Numbered from the stretch's first letter, positions 8,080 to 16,375 are shown. The stretch: DNA of 43,847 bases from Chitinophagaceae bacterium (GCA_947455215.1 CANGNA010000033.1:1-43847); one strand, 5' to 3'. Numbers and translations: made by a program. Notes: generated by a model from the sequence alone, not told the origin.

Positions 8080-9498
8080 CTATGGGAATATACCCAGCTC
8101 TTCGTAAGACACACCAACTTTGTTGATGGCTACTACGAATGCTGCTGTACGCATATCAACCTTGCGGTCCAGCTTCACCCACTCATCGCGGATCTCGTGG
8201 TAAGAACCGATCATGGTATCTTCCAGGCCGCTGTAAACCAGGTCAGCTTCCTCAGGACCATGCTGTATCTGCTTACGCTCAGTGTCGCTTGCTTTCTTAC
8301 CGGTCAGGTTCTCAACAGCATTCAGGATAGATGTGTTCTGGTTTTCGCTGAAACGCTTGTCCATACGGCCAAAACGTACGTGGCTCAGGTTCTTCAGCCA
8401 CTCGAAGTAAGATACAGTAACACCACCTGCGTTCAGGTACATGTCCGGGATGATCATCACACCCTTCTTGCCCAGTATCTCATCAGCTTCAGGCGTCAGC
8501 GGGCCGTTAGCACCTTCGCCGATTATCTTGGCCTGGATGCGGTCTGCGTTACCTTCGTTGATCACGTTTTCCAGTGCAGCAGGGATAAGGATATCGCAAG
8601 GCTGCTCCATGGTAGCGTAGCTGTTGGTCATGTTGGTAGCACCTGCAAAGTTCAGGATGCTGCCGGTAGATTTGCGGTGTTCTACAACCTTATACAGGTC
8701 CAGACCATCAGCATTGTATATACCACCTTCGTATTCTGCCAGGCCAACAATGATAGCACCGTTGTCGTAGAAGAACTTGGCAGCGTGGTAGCCCACGTTA
8801 CCCAGGCCCTGTACTATTACTTTTTTACCGGCTATACCTGTTGTCAGGCCCAGCTTGTCCATATCTTCTTTAATGCTTACTACTTCGCGGATACCGTAAT
8901 AGATACCCAGGCCTGTAGCTTCAGTACGGCCACGTACACCGCCCTGTGTTACAGGCTTACCGGTGATACATGCCAGTGCGTCCACTTCACCTGGCTTCAG
9001 AGAAGCGTAAGTATCCACTATCCAGCTCATTTCGCGGCCACCTGTACCGTAGTCAGGAGCAGGAACGTCGATGCCGGGGCCTATGAAGTTCTTCTTCACC
9101 AGCTCAGAAGCGTAACGGCGGGTGATCTTTTCCAATTCGAAGGTTGTATACTTCTTAGGATCGATCTTGATACCACCCTTACCACCGCCAAACGGAACGT
9201 TCACGATAGCACACTTATAGGTCATCAGTGCAGCAAGCGCCATCACCTCATCCTGGTTCACGTCCATGCTGTAACGGATACCACCCTTACAAGGCAGTTT
9301 ATGATGAGAGTGCTGTACACGGTAAGCTTCGATAACTTCGATATTATCGCCTATCCTTACCGGGAACTTCATGCGGTAAACTGAGTTACAAGCCTTGATC
9401 TGCTCCAGGATGCCCGCCTCAAAGCGAGTGTACTTGGCCGCCTTATCAAAGTTGCGTTCTACGCCCTGAAAAAAACTGTAGTGACCTTGATTTTCCAC
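8080..9498 (-). CDS. gdhA: Glu/Leu/Phe/Val dehydrogenase (glutamate dehydrogenase)
   Basis: A 472-residue cytosolic enzyme that interconverts glutamate and 2-oxoglutarate plus ammonia with NAD(P). Signatures: [10 protein letters not shown] (substrate-binding Lys), [16 protein letters not shown] (the family active-site block), [14 protein letters not shown], and the Rossmann fingerprint [15 protein letters not shown]. The C-terminal extension after residue 400 ends [16 protein letters not shown], typical of Bacteroidota forms. The start is GTG ([10 protein letters not shown]), preceded by an A-rich stretch rather than a Shine-Dalgarno. The last 67 bp including the stop are duplicated at 7189-7255. 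Coenzyme preference is not decided here. Confidence 0.95.
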   Translation of the reverse strand: MENQGHYSFFQGVERNFDKAAKYTRFEAGILEQIKACNSVYRMKFPVRIGDNIEVIEAYRVQHSHHKLPCKGGIRYSMDVNQDEVMALAALMTYKCAIVNVPFGGGKGGIKIDPKKYTTFELEKITRRYASELVKKNFIGPGIDVPAPDYGTGGREMSWIVDTYASLKPGEVDALACITGKPVTQGGVRGRTEATGLGIYYGIREVVSIKEDMDKLGLTTGIAGKKVIVQGLGNVGYHAAKFFYDNGAIIVGLAEYEGGIYNADGLDLYKVVEHRKSTGSILNFAGATNMTNSYATMEQPCDILIPAALENVINEGNADRIQAKIIGEGANGPLTPEADEILGKKGVMIIPDMYLNAGGVTVSYFEWLKNLSHVRFGRMDKRFSENQNTSILNAVENLTGKKASDTERKQIQHGPEEADLVYSGLEDTMIGSYHEIRDEWVKLDRKVDMRTAAFVVAINKVGVSYEELGIFP

Positions 9499-9528
9499 TT
9501 TTTTTGTGTTTAAGAATTAATAATTGTT

Positions 9529-9738
9529 TTATTTGATCAATTTTTCTGCCTTGGTTATCTTCCTGTCCAGGACGATAAGATACGCAAAAATTCCCGCAAA
9601 TATAGTTGCTAATACGGCAACAACAACATATATTTTTCCATTTGCACGCATGGCATCGGCCATCTCTGTTTGTGCACTGCATATATTGGTTGCCAGCAAT
9701 ATAAATATTAAGGTTGCTAAAGAATATCTTGCTTTCAT
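9529..9738 (-). CDS. CcmD-like small membrane protein
   Basis: About 69 residues: an N-terminal signal-like segment (MKARYSLATLIFILLATNICSAQ), then MADAMRANGKIYVVVAVLATIFAGIFAYLIVLDRKI, one membrane helix followed by a basic end. This matches the CcmD family recognised in Bacteroidota, where a short protein follows ccmC and helps release haem-loaded CcmE. I chose the internal ATG at 9738, 1 nt after the ccmC stop, because it gives a normal signal peptide. An ATG at 9753 overlapping ccmC is possible. Small size makes the family call moderate, but the position after ccmC supports it. Confidence 0.72.
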   Translation of the reverse strand: MKARYSLATLIFILLATNICSAQTEMADAMRANGKIYVVVAVLATIFAGIFAYLIVLDRKITKAEKLIK

Positions 9739-9739
9739 C

Positions 9740-10426
9740 TTATCGTTTTTCAAAATCGAACAGCTCTTCGTTTTCTTTGGTAAAGGTGAGCAAATTGGTG
9801 CGTATTTTAAGACTGGCTACCCAGCAGCCCAGCAATATCCAGCCCGGCACCGCCAGGTAAAATACTTTGCGCATATCGCTGTCCAGATCGTACTTGGCAA
9901 ATGCGGGGTTGCCGCCATTGCCGGGGTGCAGGCTATCTACCATGCGCGGCATTATAAATAGCAGCGGTATCATCATGGCAAAGGCAAACACATTGTACAC
10001 GGCGCTTATCTTGGCGCGCTTGTCATCGTCTTTTATGCCGTTGCGCAATATAGAATAGGCAAAGTAAATAAGCATGCACAGCGCAGTACACAGCTGCTTG
10101 GGGTCGTTGCTCCATGCCTGGCCCCACGTATACTGCGCCCACTCCATGCCCGTAAGCATGCCCAGTATGCTGAAGAAGATACCGGTATTGGTGAGCTGCA
10201 CGGCGTAGATATCGTCTTTAAGATCGCCGGTGCGCAGATATTTTATGGAGTAACCAAAAGCGCCGGCAAACAGCACGATCATGGTGAACCACATAGGCAC
10301 GTGGTAATACAGGTTACGGATCGTCTCGTTAGTAATGTTGAGCCTGGGCACGGGCATAAGGATACCCCCCACCACCGTATAACCTACCAACAGGCCACCC
10401 AATATTTTCCACCACCAGCTACGCAA
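9740..10426 (-). CDS. ccmC: Cytochrome c biogenesis haem-handling protein CcmC
   Basis: CcmC loads haem onto CcmE in system I cytochrome c maturation. The protein has six hydrophobic segments and the WAQYTWGQAWSNDPK block, the tryptophan-rich haem-handling motif of the family. His in RNLYYHVPMW and in VDSLHPGNGG are candidate axial ligands. A start at ATG 10465 gives 241 residues, but a perfect -7 box (10443-10450) lies inside that reading. The TTG at 10426 gives MRSWWWKILGG, the usual N-terminus for this family, and 228 residues, so I prefer it. ccmD follows at once. The other Ccm genes, ccmE and ccmF, are about 20 kb away on the same strand. Confidence 0.88.
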   Translation of the reverse strand: MRSWWWKILGGLLVGYTVVGGILMPVPRLNITNETIRNLYYHVPMWFTMIVLFAGAFGYSIKYLRTGDLKDDIYAVQLTNTGIFFSILGMLTGMEWAQYTWGQAWSNDPKQLCTALCMLIYFAYSILRNGIKDDDKRAKISAVYNVFAFAMMIPLLFIMPRMVDSLHPGNGGNPAFAKYDLDSDMRKVFYLAVPGWILLGCWVASLKIRTNLLTFTKENEELFDFEKR

Positions 10427-10442
10427 GCAATATAAATTTTGG

Positions 10443-10450
10443 CAAAAGTA
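10443..10450 (-). promoter_or_regulatory. -7 promoter box deciding the ccmC start
   Basis: A perfect TACTTTTG on the minus strand, 16 nt before TTG 10426. It lies downstream of the ATG at 10465, so if this promoter is used that ATG cannot be translated from it. Confidence 0.5.
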
Positions 10451-10534
10451 GCGAAATTTAAACACGGCACATCATGATAATGAGCATTGTGGAGTACAGT
10501 GTTGAAAACGTTGCCGATCAGGATGGCCTGAATG

Positions 10535-10560
10535 GTCTGAATCAGAATTGGCCAGAATTT
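10535..10560. repeat. Dispersed repeat family 3
   Basis: A 26-bp sequence beginning GTCTGAATCAGAATTGGCC is repeated exactly at 28415-28440. It resembles short TCTGAATCAG/CAGAATT repeats I recall scattered between genes of many Bacteroidota. Confidence 0.65.
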
Positions 10561-10620
10561 CAGAACAAGGAGAATGCCCACCCAACGTGGCCACAAAGTG
10601 TGTCACCCCAACCTACAACA

Positions 10621-10892
10621 TAGTGTCACCCTGAGCCTGCCGAAGGGCGACACGGACACGAGGCACTAAGCAACCACTCTCCTCTTTGATAAAGAGGAGT
10701 ACCCAAGCGAAGCGCAGGGGGAGGTGATAGACCACCCAAACCCAACACAGAGTATCACCCAAACCCAAAGAGTGTCACGGTGATCCCGTAGCATTACGGG
10801 ACGAAAGGCGGACACGGACACGAGGCCCTAAGCAACTACTCTCCTCTTTGATAAAGAGGAGTACCCAAGCGAAGCGCAGGGGGAGGTGATAG
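10621..10892. repeat. Tandem pair of composite palindromic repeats
   Basis: Two tandem units. Each joins a family 1 hairpin (10621-10660; 10770-10822) to a second element containing the palindrome CTCCTCTTTGATAAAGAGGA and a GGGGGAGGTGATAG end (10676-10730; 10838-10892). The first family 1 copy has the plain loop; the second has a loop replaced by the small palindrome CCCGTAGCATTACGGG. The same composite occurs in reverse orientation at 15683-16375, on the other side of the NUDIX-helicase genes, there lacking a 9-base segment of the second element. Confidence 0.85.
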
Positions 10893-11053
10893 AATTGCCA
10901 CAACTGCAGAAAAACATTTTTTAAACATCACCGGCAGAAACTACTTGAAGTAACACGAGCAACCCGCTGAAAAATACCACAGGTATAAAATAACACCATA
11001 TGGACATTTCTGCCACTTCTGCAATTTTGCCGGTGGCATTTCTGCCGATGAAA

Positions 11054-11184
11054 CATAGTGACAAGGACGGTATGTCAAAGAGCCGGGAACACAGCTACTC
11101 CCACGGTGCAAGGTGCACCCAATACCCACACCCACCAAATCGAATTTACCAATGGGCTATAGGCGGTGTAAATATGTGTATAAC
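11054..11184. repeat. Left inverted flank of the NUDIX-helicase island
   Basis: This stretch includes GGTATGTCAAAGAGC at 11069-11083 and GTAAATATGTGTATAA at 11168-11183. The reverse complement of 15521-15650 carries the same landmarks in the same order and with similar spacing (about 64 versus 57 nt), with imperfect identity. The two form an inverted pair around 11185-15520. Confidence 0.6.
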
Positions 11185-11242
11185 TCAACAAACCACACCC
11201 GGGGGCATTGCCCCCCAATAACCGGAACACCACCCTAACCCC

Positions 11243-11284
11243 ACAGAGTGTCACCCTGAGCCTGTCGAAGGGCGACACGGACAT
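11243..11284. repeat. Dispersed palindromic repeat, family 1
   Basis: Contains GTGTCACCCTGAGCCTG and GAAGGGCGACACGGACA. The arms TGTC-CCCT and AGGG-GACA form a hairpin with one mismatch. It lies inside the inverted flanks, between the left flank and the small hypothetical gene. Confidence 0.75.
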
Positions 11285-11328
11285 GGGCTCTCTCATTGGC
11301 AGGAAAGCAATCTCCAAGCTATGTGGCG

Positions 11329-11631
11329 CTAACCACCTTTTTGCAACAATACAAGCAAATCCATTATATCACCATTCGTAACCACCTCAACAGTCTCTTC
11401 CACATCGCCAAATTCGTGATAATCATGGTCAATATCAGGGTCGTAAGGATAATGATGCAGATCTTTCAAACCCCATTCCTTTACATAGAACCACTCCCCA
11501 TCAATAAGTCGGGCCTTTAAGAATGTATTAATATAAGCCAACGACAGCCCCGTTATGTTCGAATAAACAGCCTCTCCATACTGCTTATAATTAGCACCGT
11601 CTCGGTACAGGTACATCAGCTTTATGTTCAT
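11329..11631 (-). CDS. Small hypothetical protein, accessory-island associated
   Basis: A 100-residue, strongly acidic protein without signal peptide or membrane segment: MNIKLMYLYRDGANYK, then a middle with LIDGEWFYVKEWGL and DLHHYPYDPDIDHDYHEF, and a C-terminal acidic tail. It resembles an uncharacterised soluble family I have seen in Bacteroidota accessory regions; I can assign no activity. It is divergent from the NUDIX gene with 87 bp between. A perfect TAGCTTTG box ends only 4 nt before the ATG, so the transcript would be leaderless or the start further in. Whether it belongs functionally to the NUDIX-helicase pair is unknown. Confidence 0.72.
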   Translation of the reverse strand: MNIKLMYLYRDGANYKQYGEAVYSNITGLSLAYINTFLKARLIDGEWFYVKEWGLKDLHHYPYDPDIDHDYHEFGDVEETVEVVTNGDIMDLLVLLQKGG

Positions 11632-11635
11632 ACGG

Positions 11636-11643
11636 CAAAGCTA
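11636..11643 (-). promoter_or_regulatory. -7 promoter box almost touching the small hypothetical gene
   Basis: A perfect TAGCTTTG with CCGT between it and the ATG. The spacing predicts transcription starting at or near the start codon. Confidence 0.45.
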
Positions 11644-11718
11644 CCTGGACCTCGTCGGGCTACATTTGCTTTTAAGTCACGTTATGATAAAACATAAAAA
11701 GTGGTATTTTGTACACCC

Positions 11719-12120
11719 ATGAATAAGCCAACTATTCACGTCACCTGCGCAATTATCCAAAATGGGGGGAAAGTATTTGTCGCTCAACGCAGCGCACAAA
11801 TGAGGCTGCCCCTAAAATGGGAGTTCCCTGGAGGTAAAATAGACGTAGGCGAAACGGAGGAGCAGTGTATAGTCAGAGAACTCAAGGAAGAACTTGGTAT
11901 CACAGTCGAGGTGATAAAACGGATGACTGCATATGCACATGAGTATGAACACAGTATTGTGAACCTTATACCATTCATAGTTTCCCACAAAGACGGAGTA
12001 ATTAATCTTACAGAACACGCACAATATATTTGGGCGGATATCTCTACACTAACCCAATTAGATTGGGCACCAGCAGATGTACCCATCCTTAACGACTACA
12101 TTATAGAATATGGAACTTAA
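11719..12120 (+). CDS. NUDIX hydrolase, MutT/8-oxo-dGTPase type
   Basis: A 133-residue cytosolic pyrophosphohydrolase acting on nucleotides or nucleotide derivatives. The Nudix box is complete: G39, x5, E45, x7, then R53-E54-L-K-E57-E58-L-G60-I61. LPLKWEFPGG just before it is the MutT-like substrate loop. The N-terminus PTIHVTCAIIQNGGKVFVAQR is also MutT-like. I chose ATG 11719 over an upstream GTG (11701) because it gives the normal family N-terminus. The 3' end overlaps the helicase gene by 11 nt, implying translational coupling. Base composition is richer in A+T than neighbouring core genes. Its pairing with a PLD-helicase suggests accessory nucleotide processing rather than ordinary housekeeping MutT (inference). 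Confidence 0.93.
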   Translation: MNKPTIHVTCAIIQNGGKVFVAQRSAQMRLPLKWEFPGGKIDVGETEEQCIVRELKEELGITVEVIKRMTAYAHEYEHSIVNLIPFIVSHKDGVINLTEHAQYIWADISTLTQLDWAPADVPILNDYIIEYGT

Positions 12121-15100
12121 ACTAGGACTCTATGAACAACTGATTAATCAATTAGTTGCCCAACACATTAAACAGCTAGATACCGACACCTATTTTATAA
12201 AGGAAACCCCCATAGATAAAGCAGAGGCAGCAGAATACCTAAGCCGATATCTCGCAGACCTTATTAAACAGGCCCTTTCCTCTATAAAAAAAGACGATGA
12301 TCTTCTTAAAAACCAGATTGGTCTTGCAAATTCAATTTTACAGTTGCTCAACGATCGGCTGTCTACAAACGATTTCTCTAATGATTTAATAGATACTCAG
12401 GGAAGGATATTAAACGCTGTTATTTCAAAAATAAATAGCGACCATGCCGACATTGCTGAGCACATACAAAAAATAACTCCCTACACTCGCTTCTCCCAAA
12501 GTGAGCTTTTTACAGGTGGCGCTACTAACGTTAGCATTACTTTAGAAAGTGAACTAAAAAAGGAAATACAATCTGCCAATAAAATATACTTCCTCGTTTC
12601 GTTTATAAAATTTGCAGGCATTCGCATTTTTTATAAAGAGCTGGAAGATTTTACCAAAAATGGTGGCAAACTGAAAATCATTACCACATCCTATATGGGT
12701 GCCACAGATCTTAAGGCAATAGAACTGTTATCTAAACTAAGGAATACGGAAATCAAAATATCTTACAATACTCAAGCAGAAAGATTGCATGCTAAAGCTT
12801 ATCTTTTTATCCGAGATACAGGATTTCACACCGGCTACATAGGATCATCAAATTTATCTCGTTCGGCTGTCACCAATGGGATGGAGTGGAATATTAAAAT
12901 AACAACAAAAGAAGTCGGACATCTTATTGACAAGTTCAAAAAAACGTTTGAGACTTATTGGAAGGATGCCACCTTCGAAACATTCGACTCTTCAAAAGAC
13001 GTCATTAAGCTAAAAACATCACTTGAAGCACAACGTGCAAGCACATCTATAAACACAACATTTTTTGACATTACTCCACACCACTATCAAAAAGAGATTT
13101 TAGAGCAGTTAATAGCAGAAAGACAAATTCACAATAGATTCAAAAATCTAATTGTTGCAGCAACAGGAACCGGAAAAACAGTAATTGCAGCATTTGACTT
13201 TCAGAGATTCCTTTCTACAAATAAGTATGCCCGCCTGCTATTTGTAGCACATAGAAAGGAGATATTGCTCCAAGCTTTGGGTACTTTTAGAGGAGTATTA
13301 AAAGACACCAATTTCGGAGAGCTGTGGGTTGATGGTATGACCCCAACAAAACTAGATAGAGTATTCGCATCAGTTCAAACACTTAATAGTCAGCTATCAT
13401 CGAAAAACCTAACAGCCGACTATTACGACTATATAGTCATAGATGAAGTACACCATATTGCCGCCAATAGTTATCGCCCTATAATTCAGCGCTTTACCCC
13501 AACTATTTTATTGGGGCTTACGGCCACACCCGAAAGAATGGACAATGAGAATATCCTTTCTGATTTTTGCGATGTTATAGCTGCTGAAATAAGGCTGCCA
13601 GAAGCATTGAACCAACAACTACTTTGCCCATTTCATTACTTTGGCATTTCAGATAGCATAGACTTATCAACTGTACGATGGGAAAAAGGAAAGTACGTAC
13701 AGTCTGAGCTAGAGACATTATACACTGGCAATAATCAGCGTCTCGGTGAAATAGTCAACAACCTTAATAATTACCTCACAGACCCTCACGATGTTCGAGC
13801 ACTAGGTTTCTGCGTTTCTCAACAACATGCACGATTTATGGCCGAGGGGTTTAATCAAATAGGCCTCAAAGCAACATATCTTATTAGCGACAACAGTGTA
13901 GAGCGAGAGGAAGTTCGACTTCAACTAAAAGACAAAAAAATCAACTACCTGTTTGTAGTAGACATTTTTAACGAGGGTGTAGATATTCCTGAAATTGATA
14001 CTGTCCTTTTTCTGAGACCTACTGAAAGCCTGACTGTGTTCTTACAACAGCTAGGACGAGGTTTAAGAAAAGCCAATGGGAAAGATTGTCTAACTGTTCT
14101 AGATTTTGTTGGGAATGCACGAATGGAGTATGATTTTGAAAAAAAGTTCAGAGCGCTGATAGGAAAAACCAATTCATCGACGCAAAAAGAAATTGAAGAT
14201 GACTTTCCTCATCTGCCGCTCAATTGTTCCATAATCTTGGAGAAAAAAGCAAAAGAGCACATCCTATCAAATATCAAGCGGGCTACTACTTTGAACAAAA
14301 GGCAACTAATTGATAAAATCAGAAGCTTTCAGTATAACATTGATAGGCCGCTTACGCTTAAAAACTTCGTTGAATTATACAATATTTCACTCCAACAATT
14401 ATATAAAAGCAAATACTGTTTTACTTCTCTGAAACGAGAAGCTGGACTAAATCAAGATGTCTCTACTGTGAACGAAGTGGAGATCAGTAGAGCTATCTCT
14501 CTAAAATGGTTAACCTGTACATCCTACAGTTATCTGAACTTCATACTAAATTTCGCCAAAAGAAATTTTCAGATCAACTATGATCAACTAAACGACAACG
14601 AAAAGCTGATGTGTCAAATGCTCTATTATGACGTTTGGCAAAATCCAAGTCTGTTCTTGAATATTCAGGAAAGTATTGAGGCTATTGGAAGAAACAATGC
14701 GCTAACTAACGAAATCATTGAACTCATAGAGATGTTAATTGATAGAATCGATTTCGTAGAAAAGGATATAGATCTGGCGTACTCTATGCCTTTAAAAGTG
14801 TACAGTAGATATACAAGAGATCAAATATGTGCTGCGTTCGAAGAAAGCTCACTCAACAAAAAATCATCATCGCGGGAAGGAGTAATTTTCATCGCTTCAA
14901 AAAACACAGAGTTATTGTTCATAACACTACAGAAAAGCGAAAAAGAATACTCACCTACTACCCTATATGACGACTACGCCATAAATGAAACTCTATTCCA
15001 CTGGCAATCTCAAAATTCTGCTAGATCCGATACTGGCAAAGGTCTCACATATATTGAGCAACATAAGACTGGTAAAAAAATTATGCTCTTTGTGAGAGAA

Positions 15101-15262
15101 GCGAATGAAGATGAATTTGGCAATACAATGGGGTATGTATTTTTAGGCGAGGCAAAATACGTAGATCATTACGGCGAAAAGCCGATGAGTATAACATGGG
15201 TATTAAATGAACCTATCCCAGAATATATGTGGAAGAGTTCAGCGAAAATGGCTACTGGATAA
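12110..15262 (+). CDS. PLD-like nuclease / SF2 helicase / DUF3427 fusion protein
   Basis: A 1050-residue multi-domain protein. Residues 1-110 are helical. About 130-290 form a phospholipase D-like nuclease domain with one HxK motif (His227, Lys229), then GSSN (Asn248) and Glu259. A single motif usually means a dimeric active site, as in BfiI-type nucleases. An SF2 helicase follows: Walker A ATGTGKT (Lys356), DEVH (445-448), LTATP (470-474), and QQLGRGLRK (646-654) as motif VI. The last about 290 residues fit DUF3427, found C-terminal to such helicases. It overlaps the NUDIX gene by 11 nt, is A+T-rich with AAA, ATA and TTA codons favoured, and lies within inverted flanks, all signs of horizontal transfer. 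It likely binds, moves along and perhaps cuts nucleic acid. A defence role is inference. Confidence 0.93.
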   Translation: MELKLGLYEQLINQLVAQHIKQLDTDTYFIKETPIDKAEAAEYLSRYLADLIKQALSSIKKDDDLLKNQIGLANSILQLLNDRLSTNDFSNDLIDTQGRILNAVISKINSDHADIAEHIQKITPYTRFSQSELFTGGATNVSITLESELKKEIQSANKIYFLVSFIKFAGIRIFYKELEDFTKNGGKLKIITTSYMGATDLKAIELLSKLRNTEIKISYNTQAERLHAKAYLFIRDTGFHTGYIGSSNLSRSAVTNGMEWNIKITTKEVGHLIDKFKKTFETYWKDATFETFDSSKDVIKLKTSLEAQRASTSINTTFFDITPHHYQKEILEQLIAERQIHNRFKNLIVAATGTGKTVIAAFDFQRFLSTNKYARLLFVAHRKEILLQALGTFRGVLKDTNFGELWVDGMTPTKLDRVFASVQTLNSQLSSKNLTADYYDYIVIDEVHHIAANSYRPIIQRFTPTILLGLTATPERMDNENILSDFCDVIAAEIRLPEALNQQLLCPFHYFGISDSIDLSTVRWEKGKYVQSELETLYTGNNQRLGEIVNNLNNYLTDPHDVRALGFCVSQQHARFMAEGFNQIGLKATYLISDNSVEREEVRLQLKDKKINYLFVVDIFNEGVDIPEIDTVLFLRPTESLTVFLQQLGRGLRKANGKDCLTVLDFVGNARMEYDFEKKFRALIGKTNSSTQKEIEDDFPHLPLNCSIILEKKAKEHILSNIKRATTLNKRQLIDKIRSFQYNIDRPLTLKNFVELYNISLQQLYKSKYCFTSLKREAGLNQDVSTVNEVEISRAISLKWLTCTSYSYLNFILNFAKRNFQINYDQLNDNEKLMCQMLYYDVWQNPSLFLNIQESIEAIGRNNALTNEIIELIEMLIDRIDFVEKDIDLAYSMPLKVYSRYTRDQICAAFEESSLNKKSSSREGVIFIASKNTELLFITLQKSEKEYSPTTLYDDYAINETLFHWQSQNSARSDTGKGLTYIEQHKTGKKIMLFVREANEDEFGNTMGYVFLGEAKYVDHYGEKPMSITWVLNEPIPEYMWKSSAKMATG

Positions 15263-15312
15263 ATTCATCATCAATTCCCAAAAAACATATCTGCATTCAT
15301 TGTTCTTGTCCT

Positions 15313-15452
15313 CGGGGAGTCTCTCATAGCATAGCCTTGTGCGGTAGCGAGGACTCGCCGATAACAACACGAGCATGTCAGCAGCAATAATCACCCACCC
15401 GATATCGGCGAGTCCTCGCCAGGCTACCACCTGCGCACGGAGAGACTCCCCG
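15313..15452. repeat. 140-bp imperfect palindromic element
   Basis: The ends CGGGGAGTCTCTC (15313-15325) and GAGAGACTCCCCG (15440-15452) are perfect 13-bp inverted repeats. Inner arms GGACTCGCCGAT and ATCGGCGAGTCC, with GGTAGC/GCTACC between, also pair. The whole can fold into a long stem with a central loop of about 40 nt. It encodes nothing. It looks like a small non-autonomous element or an RNA-forming repeat, placed 50 bp after the helicase gene. Confidence 0.75.
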
Positions 15453-15520
15453 AAGACACAAATATTCAAACACAAAATACCACCAGAAGCCCCCCCCAAA
15501 AAAAGTCCTACCCAGCCTAC

Positions 15521-15650
15521 TTATACACAAATTACTCTACCCTATACCCCATAGTAAAAACCTATTTGGCAGGTAACTATAACCGGCGCAATTTGCAGCC
15601 GGAAACAGTTGTGTTTCCCGCTCTTTGACATACTGCCCTTTCACTTATTC
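15521..15650. repeat. Right inverted flank of the NUDIX-helicase island
   Basis: In reverse complement it matches 11054-11184 imperfectly: TTATACACAAATTACTC at 15521-15537 and GCTCTTTGACATACTG at 15620-15635 are the counterparts of the left landmarks. GCTCTTTGACA is also boxA-like, but no rRNA or CRISPR array follows. Confidence 0.6.
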
Positions 15651-15682
15651 TTTTGCAGTTGCGCTTGTATGCGTTGGGCTGC

Positions 15683-16375
15683 AAAACACCCTGTTGTGTT
15701 TTTATAACCTGCTGACTTTCAATACTATCAACACCCGGTTTGTTTGTTTTTTTTGTTTGTGTGCTTAGCGCACCCGTGTCCGTGTCGCACTTCGACAGGC
15801 TCAGTGTGACACTCTGTGGAACAAAAAAAACACCCGGTTGCGTTATTATAACCTGCTGGCCTTCAATACTATCAACACCCGGTCTGTTGTGTTTTTTTGT
15901 TTGTGTGGTCTATCACCTCCCCCTGCGGGTACTCCTCTTTAGCAAAGAGGAGAGTGTGTGCTTAGCGCACCCGTGTCCGTGTCGCGGATTCGACAGGCTC
16001 ACCGTGACACTCTGTGGGATATAATACCCAAAACACCCGGTTGCGTTTTTATAACCTGCTGGCTTTCAATGCTATCGACACCCGGTTTGTTGTGTTTTTT
16101 TTGTTTGTGTGCTTAGCGCACCTATGTCCGTGTCGCGGATTCGACAGGCTCACCGTGACACTCTGTGGGTGCAAAAACACCCGGTTGTGTTTTTATAATC
16201 TGCTGACTTTCAATACTATCAACACCCGGTTTGTTGTGTTTTTTTTGTTTGTGTGGTCTATCACCTCCCCCTGCGGGTACTCCTCTTTAGCAATGAGGAG
16301 AGTGTGAGCTTAGCGCGCCCGTGTCCGTGTCGCACTTCGTCCCGTAATGCTACGGGATCAGTGTGACACTATGTA
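15683..16375. repeat. Higher-order tandem array, A-B-A-B, 347-bp period
   Basis: Four units begin with CACC-CGGTTG or close variants at 15687, 15831, 16034 and 16178, i.e. spacings of 144, 203 and 144. Short units (A) carry a TTATAACCTGCTG segment, a T-rich stretch and a family 1 hairpin. Long units (B) also contain the CTCCTCTTT/AAAGAGGAG composite insert (15910-15954; 16259-16302). The last unit has the alternative family 1 loop with CCCGTAATGCTACGGG. A-to-A and B-to-B distances are both 347, so a dimer was duplicated. Confidence 0.88.

Larger units (their letters stand above)
10427..11328. other. Gene-free repeat-rich region left of the NUDIX-helicase island
   Basis: About 900 bp with no convincing gene. 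It holds the ccmC promoter, one copy of dispersed repeat family 3, a tandem pair of composite repeats (10621-10892), a stretch at about 10895-11050 rich in TTCTGCC and GGCAGAA inverted motifs, the left inverted flank (11054-11184) and one family 1 copy (11243-11284). Short reading frames here are all carried by repeats. Confidence 0.8.

Noticed and set aside
8197-9384. A 395-residue plus-strand protein
   Set aside because: It is the antisense frame of gdhA, which has all catalytic motifs; no signal or domain is seen in the antisense translation.
11701-11718. GTG start six codons upstream for the NUDIX gene
   Set aside because: The extra residues MVFCTP are not family-like and overlap the promoter-like TATTTTG; the ATG gives the usual MutT N-terminus.
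15620-15635. rRNA operon leader
   Set aside because: A boxA-like motif is present, but no 16S, 23S or 5S sequence follows in the window.
15740-16307. Two short proteins in the tandem array
   Set aside because: The reading frames are produced by the repeat sequence; translations repeat FVVFF-type and FDRLTVTLCG strings and have no family resemblance.
15683-16375. CRISPR array
   Set aside because: GTTGTG...CAACAC segments repeat four times, but the spacing is 144-203 bp and the intervening sequence is itself repeated, so there are no unique spacers and no cas genes.
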